A DNA stretch of 32,725 nucleotides from Chitinophagaceae bacterium (GCA_947447005.1 CANFHO010000022.1:1-32725); one strand, 5' to 3'; shown: positions 16,113 to 25,037, counted from the stretch's first letter. Notes: generated from the letters alone by a model not told the origin. Numbers and translations are program-made.

Positions 16113-16940
16113 ATGATACACGTAGTTTTCAATGAACCTGATATCGATGTGATTGCAAAAGCAATTGAATTGGATGAGACCTTGTCAGGATCCATCATGC
16201 TGGTAAGAGATGATTTTGCTGTGGGCCCTTTGGAAAATCTTCATACACCTGAAGGTGCAGCTACAAGAAAAGATTGGTGGAGAATGGTATTGGAAAATAG
16301 TGACCTTTCAAATGCAGTTGATAATGGACTCGTGAATGATGAGCAAGTGGTGCTTGATATAAAAGAAGCCCTTGCCAATGATGAGAATCAAATCCTGTGG
16401 ATTTGGGCAGCACAGAATAAACACGATGTCTGTGGATACTATTGGCTGATGAGTCAGCTGGCAGAATTTCACGGCAGGGTTTTTATCCTCTACTTGAATA
16501 ACCTGCCCTTTATTAATGAAAAGGGAAATATTTTTTACCCTGATTGGCTTAGTCAAATCCTTCCCAAAGAATTTATTAAAGCAAAAAAACTGGCAAGAGC
16601 AATTACCTCAAGTGAGTTTGAAGTGGATCCTGATGAATGGACAAAGATTTGCAATGAAGGTAAAATGGTTAGATTATTGGAAGGAGGTAAAAAACTCATT
16701 CAAAAGGATGAAGATTTTTATGATGCAGAGTTGCTGAAATATATATCAGTTGATGCACAAAAAGCCCATAAAATCATTCATCAGTGTATATCTAAAAGCA
16801 AAGACACCACAGGGGATGCTTATTTATTATGGAGGCTGAAGAAAATGATTGATTCCGACGAATTTGAAGTAACAGGTGAATTGAAAGGGATGAAAGATTT
16901 TGAAATAAAGAAACGTACTACTGTTCAGGCAGGTGAATAA
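16113..16940 (+). CDS. DUF1835/DUF3658 protein within the topoisomerase IV operon
   Basis: A protein of 275 residues without a known function. The N-terminal part (MIHVVFNEPDIDVIAKAIEL; then SIMLVRDDFAVGPL at 28-41, with a DWWRMVL segment) is typical of DUF1835. The C-terminal part (about 155-275, including YDAELLKYIS and DAYLLWRLKKMID) resembles DUF3658, the usual partner. There are no membrane segments or signal peptide, so it is cytoplasmic. It lies exactly 11 bases from the gene on each side and is certainly co-transcribed with both topoisomerase subunits. That points to a role near DNA topology or chromosome segregation, but this is inference from context only. Confidence 0.8.
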   Translation: MIHVVFNEPDIDVIAKAIELDETLSGSIMLVRDDFAVGPLENLHTPEGAATRKDWWRMVLENSDLSNAVDNGLVNDEQVVLDIKEALANDENQILWIWAAQNKHDVCGYYWLMSQLAEFHGRVFILYLNNLPFINEKGNIFYPDWLSQILPKEFIKAKKLARAITSSEFEVDPDEWTKICNEGKMVRLLEGGKKLIQKDEDFYDAELLKYISVDAQKAHKIIHQCISKSKDTTGDAYLLWRLKKMIDSDEFEVTGELKGMKDFEIKKRTTVQAGE

Positions 16941-16951
16941 AGAAATTATAC

Positions 16952-19462
16952 ATGGCAAAGTCAAAATTTAATGTTGAAACCGAATCGGAGTCAGGTGTCT
17001 CAGGTCAGTATAAAAGCTGGTTTTTGGATTATGCCTCATATGTAATTCTGGAAAGGGCAGTGCCTGATATTTCTGATGGTGTGAAACCTGTTCAACGAAG
17101 AATCCTTCATGCTATGAAGGAAATGGACGATGGTCGCCTTAACAAGGCCGCAAATATCATAGGACAAACCATGCAGTACCATCCGCATGGAGATGCCAGC
17201 ATTCAAGACGCACTGGTAAACTTGGGACAAAAGGATTTGCTGGTAGAAACCCAGGGTAACTGGGGAGATGTCCGAACAGGGGATGACGCTGCTGCTCCTC
17301 GTTATATTGAAGCACGCCTGAGCAAATTTGCCCTGGATGTGGCTTTCAACAGTAAAACAACGGAATGGCAATTGAGCTATGATGGGAGGAAGAAAGAACC
17401 TGTGAATCTGCCAATGAAATTTCCCTTGTTGTTGGCACAGGGAGCAGAAGGTATTGCTGTTGGATTGTCAACCAAAATTCTACCCCATAATTTCAATGAA
17501 TTGATTGATGCCTCCATCAAATACCTCAAGGGTAAAAAATTTGAATTGTTACCCGATTTTCAAACAGGTGGAATGATTGATGCCAGTAATTATAATGATG
17601 GCAAAAGAGGTGGTAGGATAAGATGCAGAGCGCATATACAAGAAATTGATAAGAAAAGTATCGTGATCCGTGATGTTCCATATGGTGTTACCACAACCCA
17701 ACTCATGGAATCAATTGTAAAAGCCAACGATCAGGGTAAAATCAAAATAAAAAAAGTAACTGATAATACGGCCGCAGAAGTAGAGGTATTGGTTGAGCTG
17801 GCAGCTGGAATTTCCTCAGATATTACCATTGATGCCTTGTATGCCTTTACCGATTGTGAGGTAAGCATTGCGCCCAATGCCTGCGTCATTGTAGATCAAA
17901 AACCGCTTTTTCTTACGGTTTCAGAATTATTGAGAATTTCAGCAGACAATACCAAGGAATTACTCAAAAAAGAACTTGAAATCAGATTAGCAGAGCTTGA
18001 AGATAAATGGCATTTCACTTCGCTAGAAAAAATATTCTTTGAAGAGAAAATATACAAAGAACTTGAAAAGAAACATGATGATTGGGAAACTGTTCTACAT
18101 GCAATTCACAAGGGTTTTGATCCATTTAAAAAACTTTTCAGAAAGGAAATCAAAAGAGAGGATATCATCAAGCTGACGGAAAAGCCAGTCCGTCGAATCT
18201 ATAAGCTAGATATTGATGAACTCAATCAGCAAATCAAAGCTGTTGAAGATGAAATTAAACAAACCAACCATCATCTTGCTAACCTGATTGAATATGCCAT
18301 CGCTTATTATGAAAATCTTCAAAGCAAGTATAGTAAGGGTAGGGAAAGGAAGACAGAGTTGAAACTTTTTGATGTAATTCAAGCCCGTCATGTTGCAATT
18401 GCAAATGCTCGTTTATACATGAATCGTGCAGAAGGATTCATTGGAACAAGTCTCAAAAAGGATGAATTTGTAACAGAATGTTCAGACTTGGATGATATTA
18501 TTGTATTTACCCGCAGAGGCATCATGAAAGTGGTTAAGGTGGACGCCAAAGCATACATCGGTAAAGACATCATCTTTGCAGCAGTCTTCCAAAAAACTGA
18601 TGAAAGGATGACCTATAACATGATCTATACAGATGGCACTAGCGGTATAGCGTATGCCAAAAGATTTAATGTTACAGGAGTAACTCGTGATAAAGAATAT
18701 GACCTTACAAAAGGGTCTGAGAAATCCAAAGTGAACTATTTTACAATCAACCCGAATGGCGAAGCAGAATCTGTAATTGTCAATCTTAGTCCTAATTGCA
18801 GTGCCAGAAATAAACAAGTTGATTTTTATTTCGAAACATTGGATATCAAGGGAAGAAGTTCAATTGGAAACCAGGTAACCAAATATCCTATCAAATCCAT
18901 TAAGTTAAAAGAAGCGGGTAAGTCTACATTGGGTGGAAAAGATATATGGTTTGATGAAACCTTCGGAAGACTTAATACAGATCAAAAAGGCTCATATCTT
19001 GGAAGTTTCCAGCCTGATGATACTTTGTTGGTTGTATATCATGATGGATATTATGAACTAAATTCAACAGATCTTACTCAAAGGTTTGATGTTGAACAAG
19101 TGATTAAAATCGAAAAGTTCAAGCCTTCAAAAATTATCACAGCAGTATATCTGGACAACGAAAAAGTTCAATTCAATGTCAAGCGTTTCAAAATCGAAAC
19201 AACTACCCTGAATAACAAGTTTTATTTCATAAAAGAGGTGGAAGGAAATCATGTTGAAGTAATTTCAACGGATCCTGACCCAATTGTTGTTATTCGATCT
19301 GGCAGAGGATCACAAATTCGAGAAACCAAAGTAAAGATCAATGATTTTGTTGAAGTGATGGGATGGAAGGCTATCGGAAATAAACTGGCAGATTACAGTA
19401 AATCAACCGAAATCGAATGCTTTGAAACTGGAAATGATAAAAATCAGCCTGAATTGTTCTAG
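16952..19462 (+). CDS. parC: Topoisomerase IV (type IIA) subunit A
   Basis: The DNA cleavage and religation subunit, 836 residues. The winged-helix region carries DGVKPVQRRILHAM (42-55), YHPHGDASIQDAL (76-88) and the active site AAPRYIEARL, with catalytic Y118 next to R117. A long coiled-coil region lies near 395-480. The C-terminal beta-pinwheel region (about 500-830) has no recognisable GyrA box (QRRGGKG-like), in line with a topoisomerase IV and not a gyrase. Third in the operon after subunit B and the DUF1835 gene. The stop is followed by a promoter for accD, so the operon probably ends here, although I see no clear terminator. Confidence 0.92.
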   Translation: MAKSKFNVETESESGVSGQYKSWFLDYASYVILERAVPDISDGVKPVQRRILHAMKEMDDGRLNKAANIIGQTMQYHPHGDASIQDALVNLGQKDLLVETQGNWGDVRTGDDAAAPRYIEARLSKFALDVAFNSKTTEWQLSYDGRKKEPVNLPMKFPLLLAQGAEGIAVGLSTKILPHNFNELIDASIKYLKGKKFELLPDFQTGGMIDASNYNDGKRGGRIRCRAHIQEIDKKSIVIRDVPYGVTTTQLMESIVKANDQGKIKIKKVTDNTAAEVEVLVELAAGISSDITIDALYAFTDCEVSIAPNACVIVDQKPLFLTVSELLRISADNTKELLKKELEIRLAELEDKWHFTSLEKIFFEEKIYKELEKKHDDWETVLHAIHKGFDPFKKLFRKEIKREDIIKLTEKPVRRIYKLDIDELNQQIKAVEDEIKQTNHHLANLIEYAIAYYENLQSKYSKGRERKTELKLFDVIQARHVAIANARLYMNRAEGFIGTSLKKDEFVTECSDLDDIIVFTRRGIMKVVKVDAKAYIGKDIIFAAVFQKTDERMTYNMIYTDGTSGIAYAKRFNVTGVTRDKEYDLTKGSEKSKVNYFTINPNGEAESVIVNLSPNCSARNKQVDFYFETLDIKGRSSIGNQVTKYPIKSIKLKEAGKSTLGGKDIWFDETFGRLNTDQKGSYLGSFQPDDTLLVVYHDGYYELNSTDLTQRFDVEQVIKIEKFKPSKIITAVYLDNEKVQFNVKRFKIETTTLNNKFYFIKEVEGNHVEVISTDPDPIVVIRSGRGSQIRETKVKINDFVEVMGWKAIGNKLADYSKSTEIECFETGNDKNQPELF

Positions 19463-19491
19463 TATATTCATTATCAATTGATTGTATTGGT

Positions 19492-19525
19492 TTTGATGTT
19501 GATTCGCAGATATGGTATATATTTG
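19492..19525 (+). promoter_or_regulatory. Bacteroidota-type promoter for accD-smpB
   Basis: TTTG at 19492-19495 and TATATTTG at 19518-19525 match the -33 (TTTG) and -7 (TAnnTTTG) elements of the Bacteroidota sigma-A promoter, with 22 bases between them. The predicted start lies near 19532, leaving a leader of about 60 bases before accD. This is the best promoter match in the window. Confidence 0.6.
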
Positions 19526-19594
19526 TACACTTCGAGAGACAGTTTCATCCGAACTGTTGATAACGGATAATCGGATAACCAAAAACATATAAAA

Positions 19595-20512
19595 ATGTCT
19601 TTAAAAAGAGAAGAGGATTTCAGCGCTCAACTTTCGGGTTCACTCCCAGAGCAGGATACTAGTTCTCATAGTTGGTTCAAACGAAGAAAAAAAGGGATTA
19701 GCACATCTACTGCTGAAAAAAAGGAGGCGCCAGATGGACTTTGGACACAGTGTCCATCTTGTAAATATACCTGCACAAGTACGGAGCTAAAGGAAAATCT
19801 ATTTGTTTGCCCTAAGTGTGATTATCATCACCGAATTGGAAGTGCTGAATATTTTGAAATACTATTCGATGGCAATGAATACACGGAATTGTTTTCTGAG
19901 GTTCGTTCCATCGATTTTTTGAATTTCAATGACCTAAAGCCTTATAAAAAGCGACTAACTGAAGCATATAGCAAAACAGGTTTAAATGATTCTATCTCCT
20001 CCGCTGTTGGAAAGGTAAGTGGGAATGCATTGGTTATTTGTTGTATGGATTTTAATTTCATCGGTGGTTCGCTTGGAAGTGTGATGGGTGAAAAAATTGC
20101 ACGTGCTGCTGATTATAGTTTGGAACACAAAATCCCACTTATGATCATCAGTAAAAGTGGTGGTGCACGCATGATGGAAAGCGCCTTTTCATTGATGCAG
20201 CTACCTAAAACATTGGGTAAAATCAGTCGACTTTCTGCTGCCCAAATTCCATATATTTCTCTCTGTACAGATCCTACTTATGGGGGCACAACTGCGTCTT
20301 TCGCAATGGTTGGGGATGTTAATATTGCAGAACCTGGGGCTATGATTGGCTTTGCAGGTCCTCGTGTCATCAAGGAAACCATCAAGCGTGACTTGCCAGA
20401 TGGTTTTCAGACTTCAGAATTCCTGATTGATCATGGCTTTTTGGATTTGATCATAGGAAGGAAACAATTGAAGGAGAAACTGGCTCAGCTTCTTTCTCTT
20501 TTTGCCAGCTGA
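19595..20512 (+). CDS. accD: Acetyl-CoA carboxylase carboxyltransferase subunit beta
   Basis: A protein of 305 residues that, with AccA, moves CO2 from carboxybiotin to acetyl-CoA in fatty-acid synthesis. The zinc ribbon is C53 and C56 (QCPSC) with C72 and C75 (VCPKC). The crotonase-fold segment has SGGARMMESAFSLMQLPK and GGTTASFAMVGDVNIAEPGA, holding the oxyanion glycines. The first 45 residues are a polar, variable extension before DGLWTQCPS, longer than in E. coli. The partner gene accA is not here. smpB follows after 31 bases, probably in the same transcript. Confidence 0.95.
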   Translation: MSLKREEDFSAQLSGSLPEQDTSSHSWFKRRKKGISTSTAEKKEAPDGLWTQCPSCKYTCTSTELKENLFVCPKCDYHHRIGSAEYFEILFDGNEYTELFSEVRSIDFLNFNDLKPYKKRLTEAYSKTGLNDSISSAVGKVSGNALVICCMDFNFIGGSLGSVMGEKIARAADYSLEHKIPLMIISKSGGARMMESAFSLMQLPKTLGKISRLSAAQIPYISLCTDPTYGGTTASFAMVGDVNIAEPGAMIGFAGPRVIKETIKRDLPDGFQTSEFLIDHGFLDLIIGRKQLKEKLAQLLSLFAS

Positions 20513-20543
20513 TATCCGGACCAATCCGGTTTTGAACTTAATC

Positions 20544-20978
20544 ATGGAAATCAAAAACAGATCTGCCAGCTTTGAATATTTTATCGAAGATAAATTCGAT
20601 GCAGGCATGATGTTGACTGGCACGGAGGTAAAAGCATTGCGTGATGGAAGTGTGAGTTTTAATGATAGTTATTGTTTGCTGGACCATGGAGCTCTTTACA
20701 TTAAATCACTGCATATTTCTCCATATGAGCACGGCAGTTACGCCAATCACAACCCAACCAGGGAAAGAAAACTCTTACTGCATAAAAAAGAGATCAACAA
20801 AATTGCCTTGAAATTAAAGGAGAAAGGATTTACCATTGTTCCCCTCAGAATCTATTTTAATGAAAGGGGATTTGCAAAGCTTCAAATTGGACTTGGTAAA
20901 GGGAAAAAGGTTCATGATAAGCGTGAAACCATCAAGAAAAGAGAATCTGATCGAGAAATCAAACGTTATCTTAAGTAA
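20544..20978 (+). CDS. smpB: SsrA-binding protein SmpB
   Basis: An RNA-binding protein of 144 residues that delivers tmRNA to stalled ribosomes in trans-translation. It starts MEIKNRSASFEYFIEDKFDA and contains GTEVKALRDGSVSFNDSY, YIKSLHISPYEHG and the basic C-terminal GKGKKVHDKRETIKKRE, all standard SmpB segments. I chose ATG 20544. An upstream in-frame TTG at 20502 lies within accD and would add 14 residues not found in the family. A separate ssrA gene is not visible in the window. Confidence 0.94.
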   Translation: MEIKNRSASFEYFIEDKFDAGMMLTGTEVKALRDGSVSFNDSYCLLDHGALYIKSLHISPYEHGSYANHNPTRERKLLLHKKEINKIALKLKEKGFTIVPLRIYFNERGFAKLQIGLGKGKKVHDKRETIKKRESDREIKRYLK

Positions 20979-21053
20979 TTAGAAACATCTAAATAATTTC
21001 CATAAGACACTATTTTTTTGGAAATTATCACAGATTTACCGAATTTCGTTGAA

Positions 21054-21110
21054 ATGAAAGCAAATAGAAATTCAAATAACAGTTGGCATTTAAACTCTGA
21101 TCAGGGGTAA
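21054..21110 (+). CDS. Candidate trp-his leader peptide (attenuator)
   Basis: A short frame from ATG 21054 to TAA 21108-21110 encodes MKANRNSNNSWHLNSDQG, 18 residues with adjacent Trp and His codons, TGG at 21084-21086 and CAT at 21087-21089. It lies 75 bases after smpB and 74 before trpE. Its last codons overlap the 5' arm of the candidate antiterminator (21100-21107), so a ribosome finishing at the stop codon would block that arm. The operon makes both tryptophan and histidine, so this Trp-His pair is notable. There is only one codon of each, so chance is not excluded. Confidence 0.5.
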   Translation: MKANRNSNNSWHLNSDQG

Positions 21111-21147
21111 TGCATGTGTTATTTGTATACATAATTAAAGCCCCGAT
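21100..21147 (+). promoter_or_regulatory. Candidate antiterminator hairpin of the trp-his leader
   Basis: ATC-a-GGGG (21100-21107) pairs with CCCCGAT (21141-21147), leaving A21103 bulged. TAAT (21108-21111) pairs with ATTA (21134-21137). ATGTGT (21114-21119) pairs with ATACAT (21127-21132), including one G-U, around a 7-base loop. This gives about 17 pairs in one elongated stem, and it uses the left arm of the terminator at 21137-21160, so the two folds exclude each other. The pairing was worked out by hand. Confidence 0.5.
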
Positions 21148-21167
21148 ACATCGGGGCTTTTGTTTTT
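21137..21167 (+). terminator. Attenuator terminator before trpE
   Basis: AAAGCCCCGAT (21137-21147) and ATCGGGGCTTT (21150-21160) are perfectly complementary over 11 bases, though the innermost pairs must open to form a loop. A T-rich tract follows (TTT inside the arm, then TGTTTTTG). The hairpin ends 24 bases before the trpE ATG. No promoter could fit in between, so trpE mRNA must read through it. That makes it an attenuator and not simply the end of the smpB transcript. Confidence 0.8.
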
Positions 21168-21184
21168 GATAAAAATTTGATTTG

Positions 21185-22636
21185 ATGAAAAAATTGTTAC
21201 TTGACACAAGCGTAATCAAAATGGCAGCCGACCTTTTCACACCGGTTGGAATTTATTTGAGGTTGCGTGATAAATACCGCGATACTATTTTGTTGGAGAG
21301 CACAGATAACAACAGTGCCGATAATAGTTTCTCTTTTATTGGGGTAAACGCAATTGGTGGAATTGAAATCAGTTCTACCAATAGGGTTGAGTTCAAATTT
21401 CCAGGGCAGGATCCGATCGAAGCCCCAATAGTCGAGAATAGCTCAGTCCCTGCATTGGTTTGGGAATATATGCAGTCGTATGAAATTAAAAGTACCTCTA
21501 AGGAAAAAGCTTTTGCACAAGGTTTATTTGGATATACTGCCTATGATGCCATTCCGTTTTTTGAAACAATCAAGTTTGCTGATAAATCATATGATGCAAC
21601 CGTTGATACAGTTGAAAAAAATGTTATTCCTTTGATGCGTTACCGATTATATCAATATGTTATTGCAATCGATCATTTCAGGGATGAATTATACCTGATT
21701 GAGAATCATATTGATGGATTGGAAGGAAATAAACAAGAAATTGCAAATATCATTTCGGGAAGAGATTTGCCTCAGTTTCCTTTCAATGCTGTTGGAGTAG
21801 AAAGTTCAAATCTGACGGATGAGGAATATGTGGAAATGGTAAAAAAAGGTATAGCCCATTGTTTTCGAGGGGATGTTTTTCAAATTGTATTGAGCAGAAG
21901 ATTCCAACAACAATTTAAAGGAGATGAATTCAATGTATATAGGGCTCTGAGAATGGTCAATCCTTCACCATATCTTTTCTTTTTTGATTATGGCGAATAT
22001 AAGCTCATGGGTTCTTCTCCTGAAAGTCAATTGATAATCAACAAAGGACAAGCAATTGTACATCCCATTGCAGGCACTTTCAAACGAACTGGTGATGATG
22101 CAATGGATCGAAAAGAAGCAGAACGCCTGTTATTGGATCCCAAAGAAAATGCAGAACATGTGATGTTAGTAGATCTTGCCAGAAATGATTTAAGCCGCGT
22201 TTGTGACCAGGTGAGTGTTTCACACTATCGCCAAGTTAAATATTATTCTCATGTAATTCATTTGGTGAGTGAAGTGGTGGCTCGTGTAAAGGAAGGATCA
22301 AATCCATTTGTACTGATGGCCAAAACTTTTCCTGCAGGCACTTTGAGTGGTGCTCCTAAATTCAAGGCAATGGAATTGATTGATCAATATGAAAATACTT
22401 CAAGATCATTTTATGGAGGCGCCATTGGTTATATGGGTTTTGATGGAACCTGTAATCAGGCAATCATGATCAGGAGTTTTTTGAGTAGAAACAATACCTT
22501 GTATTATCAAGCAGGAGCAGGAGTTGTTTCATCAAGTGTGCCTGAAAGTGAATTGCAAGAAGTAAACAATAAACTTGGTGCATTGAAGAGAGCTATTGTA
22601 TATGCAGCTGAAGTAAATGCAAATCATAACTTATAA
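21185..22636 (+). CDS. trpE: Anthranilate synthase component I
   Basis: A chorismate-utilising enzyme of 483 residues that, with TrpG, makes anthranilate, the committed step of tryptophan synthesis. The N-terminal LLES (36-39) is the feedback-site motif where tryptophan binds, so inhibition is likely retained. Chorismate-site segments are HPIAGTFKRTGD, the KYYSHVIHLVSEV stretch, TFPAGTLSGAPKFKAMELI and YYQAGAGVVSSSVPESELQE. I start at ATG 21185; a TTG directly before it is also in frame. It is the first gene of the trp-his run, behind the attenuator. trpG follows after 9 bases. Confidence 0.96.
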   Translation: MKKLLLDTSVIKMAADLFTPVGIYLRLRDKYRDTILLESTDNNSADNSFSFIGVNAIGGIEISSTNRVEFKFPGQDPIEAPIVENSSVPALVWEYMQSYEIKSTSKEKAFAQGLFGYTAYDAIPFFETIKFADKSYDATVDTVEKNVIPLMRYRLYQYVIAIDHFRDELYLIENHIDGLEGNKQEIANIISGRDLPQFPFNAVGVESSNLTDEEYVEMVKKGIAHCFRGDVFQIVLSRRFQQQFKGDEFNVYRALRMVNPSPYLFFFDYGEYKLMGSSPESQLIINKGQAIVHPIAGTFKRTGDDAMDRKEAERLLLDPKENAEHVMLVDLARNDLSRVCDQVSVSHYRQVKYYSHVIHLVSEVVARVKEGSNPFVLMAKTFPAGTLSGAPKFKAMELIDQYENTSRSFYGGAIGYMGFDGTCNQAIMIRSFLSRNNTLYYQAGAGVVSSSVPESELQEVNNKLGALKRAIVYAAEVNANHNL

Positions 22637-22645
22637 ATTATTATT

Positions 22646-23239
22646 GTGAAAAGACTGTTGGTATTGGATAATTACGACTCATTTACATATAACCTTGTTC
22701 ATTTGGTAGAGCATATACTAAAGGAAAAGGTTGATGTGTTTCGCAACGATGAGATTAGCTTAGAAGATGTTGGCCATTATGAAAAGATTCTTCTTTCTCC
22801 CGGTCCTGGTATTCCTGTTGAGGCGGGTATATTGCTCCCTGTAATCAAAAAATATGCTTCTACTAAATCCATTTTTGGGGTATGCCTCGGTCATCAAGCC
22901 ATTGGAGAGGCCTTTGGCGGTAAACTAACCAACCTTTCAAGTGTTTATCATGGAGTAGCTACTGATATATCTTTATTTGAAGAGAATGTAGTTTCTGCAT
23001 TTGACAATGATTGGTTCAAAGAAATGGAAAAAACATTGAAAGTAGGTCGTTATCACAGTTGGGTGGTTAATCAGGTTGATTTTCCAACTTCGTTGGAAAT
23101 TACTTCATCAGATGATAACGGAATGATTATGTCTTTAAGACATAAGGAATTTGATGTACAGGGTGTGCAATTTCATCCTGAAAGTGTACTTACACCCATG
23201 GGTGAAAAAATGATTCGCAATTGGTTGAAAACATATTAA
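22646..23239 (+). CDS. trpG: Anthranilate synthase component II (glutamine amidotransferase)
   Basis: A class I glutamine amidotransferase of 197 residues that supplies ammonia to TrpE. The catalytic triad is C80 in FGVCLGHQAIGE, with H177 and E179 in VQFHPES. The start is GTG at 22646 (peptide MKRLLVLDNYDSFTYNLVH), and the DNYDSFTYN motif at residues 8-16 is the family hallmark. It could in principle serve 4-amino-4-deoxychorismate synthase as PabA too, as in some bacteria, but its position in the trp operon makes TrpG the main call. trpD follows after 15 bases. Confidence 0.95.
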   Translation: MKRLLVLDNYDSFTYNLVHLVEHILKEKVDVFRNDEISLEDVGHYEKILLSPGPGIPVEAGILLPVIKKYASTKSIFGVCLGHQAIGEAFGGKLTNLSSVYHGVATDISLFEENVVSAFDNDWFKEMEKTLKVGRYHSWVVNQVDFPTSLEITSSDDNGMIMSLRHKEFDVQGVQFHPESVLTPMGEKMIRNWLKTY

Positions 23240-23254
23240 CGGTTAAATCATTGT

Positions 23255-24247
23255 ATGAAAAAAATATTGAATCACCTGTTTGAACATCGCAACCTGACAA
23301 GAGAAGAGGCGAAAGATGTTCTGTTGGAAATTGGAAAAGGAACATTCAATGAGCATGAACTCAGTGCATTCATGACTGTTTATCTCATGCGTTCTATTAC
23401 TTTGCCAGAGTTGAAGGGTTTTAGAGATGCACTACTTGAGTTGTGCGTTCCTGTTGATATGCAGGGAAGAAAAGTAATGGATATTGTAGGTACAGGCGGA
23501 GATGGAAAAAATACATTCAATATATCAACCTTGTCTTGTTTCATCGTAGCCGGGGCAGGCCAGCCTGTGGCCAAACATGGAAACTATGGTGCAAGTTCTA
23601 TTAGTGGGGCATCAAATCTGATGAATCATTTGGGATATCAATTTAAAAATGATGCTGATGCACTTCGAAATGAGGTAGATCAAACCAATATGTGTTTTTT
23701 GCATGCTCCTTTATTTCATCCTGCCTTGAAAATTGTTGCCCCCATCCGTAAAAATTTAAGGGTAAGAACTTTTTTCAATATGCTGGGTCCGATGGTAAAT
23801 CCATCCGATCCCATGTATCAATTGGTGGGTGTATACAACCTTGAGTTGGCAAGGGTTTACAACTACCTTTTACAAGACATAGCAGATAAATTTATGGTGA
23901 TACATTCGCTTGATGGATATGATGAAATTTCATTGACATCTGATGCAAAGATCATTTCTCATCTTGGCGAAAAAATGATGTCTCCTATGCAAATGGGCAA
24001 CATGCAGATCGATGGAAAAGAAATTTGGGGTGGAGATTCTGTTGAAGAAGCCGCCAAGATTTTTGTTGATATTCTTGTTGGAAGTGGTACACCTGCTCAA
24101 AATGCGGTTGTTACTGCCAATGCGGCTATGGCACTGTATATCACGGGTAATTATACTGATTATGCATCTGCCTTTGCTGCAGCAGATGAAAGTCTGAAAA
24201 GCGGAAAAGCAAATATGGTTCTCCAAAAACTAATGGCCATTCAATAA
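23255..24247 (+). CDS. trpD: Anthranilate phosphoribosyltransferase
   Basis: An enzyme of 330 residues that joins anthranilate and PRPP to give phosphoribosyl-anthranilate, the second step of the pathway. The PRPP-binding loop is VGTGGDGKNTFNIST (78-92), and the anthranilate-site segment KHGNYGASS (107-115) follows. The catalytic domain also carries RKNLRVRTFFNMLGPMVNP, as in the family. It is a stand-alone TrpD, not fused to TrpG as in enteric bacteria. The gap to trpC is 6 bases. Confidence 0.96.
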   Translation: MKKILNHLFEHRNLTREEAKDVLLEIGKGTFNEHELSAFMTVYLMRSITLPELKGFRDALLELCVPVDMQGRKVMDIVGTGGDGKNTFNISTLSCFIVAGAGQPVAKHGNYGASSISGASNLMNHLGYQFKNDADALRNEVDQTNMCFLHAPLFHPALKIVAPIRKNLRVRTFFNMLGPMVNPSDPMYQLVGVYNLELARVYNYLLQDIADKFMVIHSLDGYDEISLTSDAKIISHLGEKMMSPMQMGNMQIDGKEIWGGDSVEEAAKIFVDILVGSGTPAQNAVVTANAAMALYITGNYTDYASAFAAADESLKSGKANMVLQKLMAIQ

Positions 24248-24253
24248 GCTATT

Positions 24254-25033
24254 ATGAATATACTGGACAAGATTGTTGAAAATAAGCGATTGGAAGTGGA
24301 GCAGCGCTGCAAAGCAGTTCCGCTTGAACATCTTATTTCATCTGCATCTTATAATCGTATTCCCATTTCAATTTCAACCAAGTTGAATAAAGAAGGCGCT
24401 TCTGGAATCATTGCTGAATTTAAAAGGAAATCACCTTCAAAAGGAATCATAAATGACCAGGTAAAACCTGTAGATATTACAACTGGTTATCAGGAACATG
24501 GTGCTTCTGCAGTTTCCATACTTACAGATGAACAGTTTTTTGGAGGACATGATCTAGATCTAATTGCATGTAGGCCGAGCTTGAACATCCCTATTCTGCG
24601 AAAAGAATTCATCATAGACCCATATCAAATTCATGAGGCAAAAGCAATGGGTGCTGATTTGATTTTGTTGATTGCTGCTTGTCTTTCTCCTCAGGAAGTA
24701 ATATCTTATTCACGCCTGGCAACTTCATTGGGTATGGAAGTTTTGCTCGAATTACATGACGCAAATGAATTGGATCATGTATGTGAAGAAGTTCAATTGG
24801 TTGGTATCAATAATAGAAGTCTCAAAACCTTTGATGTTAATATAGAACGTAGCTTAAGAATGGCAGCTCAATTGCCTTCAGATAAAATTAAAGTTGCCGA
24901 AAGTGGAATTGATGATCCGGCGCAAGTGAGATTGTTCAGAGATAATGGATATAAAGGTTTTTTGATTGGTGAAAATTTTATGAAAACAAACAATCCTGCT
25001 TTGTCATTGAAGTCATTCATTGAAAAGATATGA
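24254..25033 (+). CDS. trpC: Indole-3-glycerol-phosphate synthase
   Basis: A TIM-barrel enzyme of 259 residues that closes the indole ring from CdRP. The first strand carries IIAEFKRKSPSKG (52-64), with E55 and K57. Further barrel segments are VSILTDEQFFGGH, IPILRKEFIIDPYQ (with the catalytic lysine in LRKEF), VGINNRSLKTF and KVAESGI. It is monofunctional, with TrpF as a separate gene next door (5 bases after its stop), unlike the E. coli fusion. It shares the strand and spacing of the whole operon. Confidence 0.96.
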   Translation: MNILDKIVENKRLEVEQRCKAVPLEHLISSASYNRIPISISTKLNKEGASGIIAEFKRKSPSKGIINDQVKPVDITTGYQEHGASAVSILTDEQFFGGHDLDLIACRPSLNIPILRKEFIIDPYQIHEAKAMGADLILLIAACLSPQEVISYSRLATSLGMEVLLELHDANELDHVCEEVQLVGINNRSLKTFDVNIERSLRMAAQLPSDKIKVAESGIDDPAQVRLFRDNGYKGFLIGENFMKTNNPALSLKSFIEKI

Positions 25034-25037
25034 AACC

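Noticed and set aside
21137-21167. A plain terminator that only ends the accD-smpB transcript
   Set aside because: It lies 158 bases after smpB and 24 before trpE, with no space for a trpE promoter downstream. An attenuator fits better, although it may also stop read-through from smpB.
20979-21184. A T-box or TRAP-type control of the trp genes
   Set aside because: No T-box sequence and no run of spaced GAG/TAG triplets is seen, and those systems belong mainly to Firmicutes.
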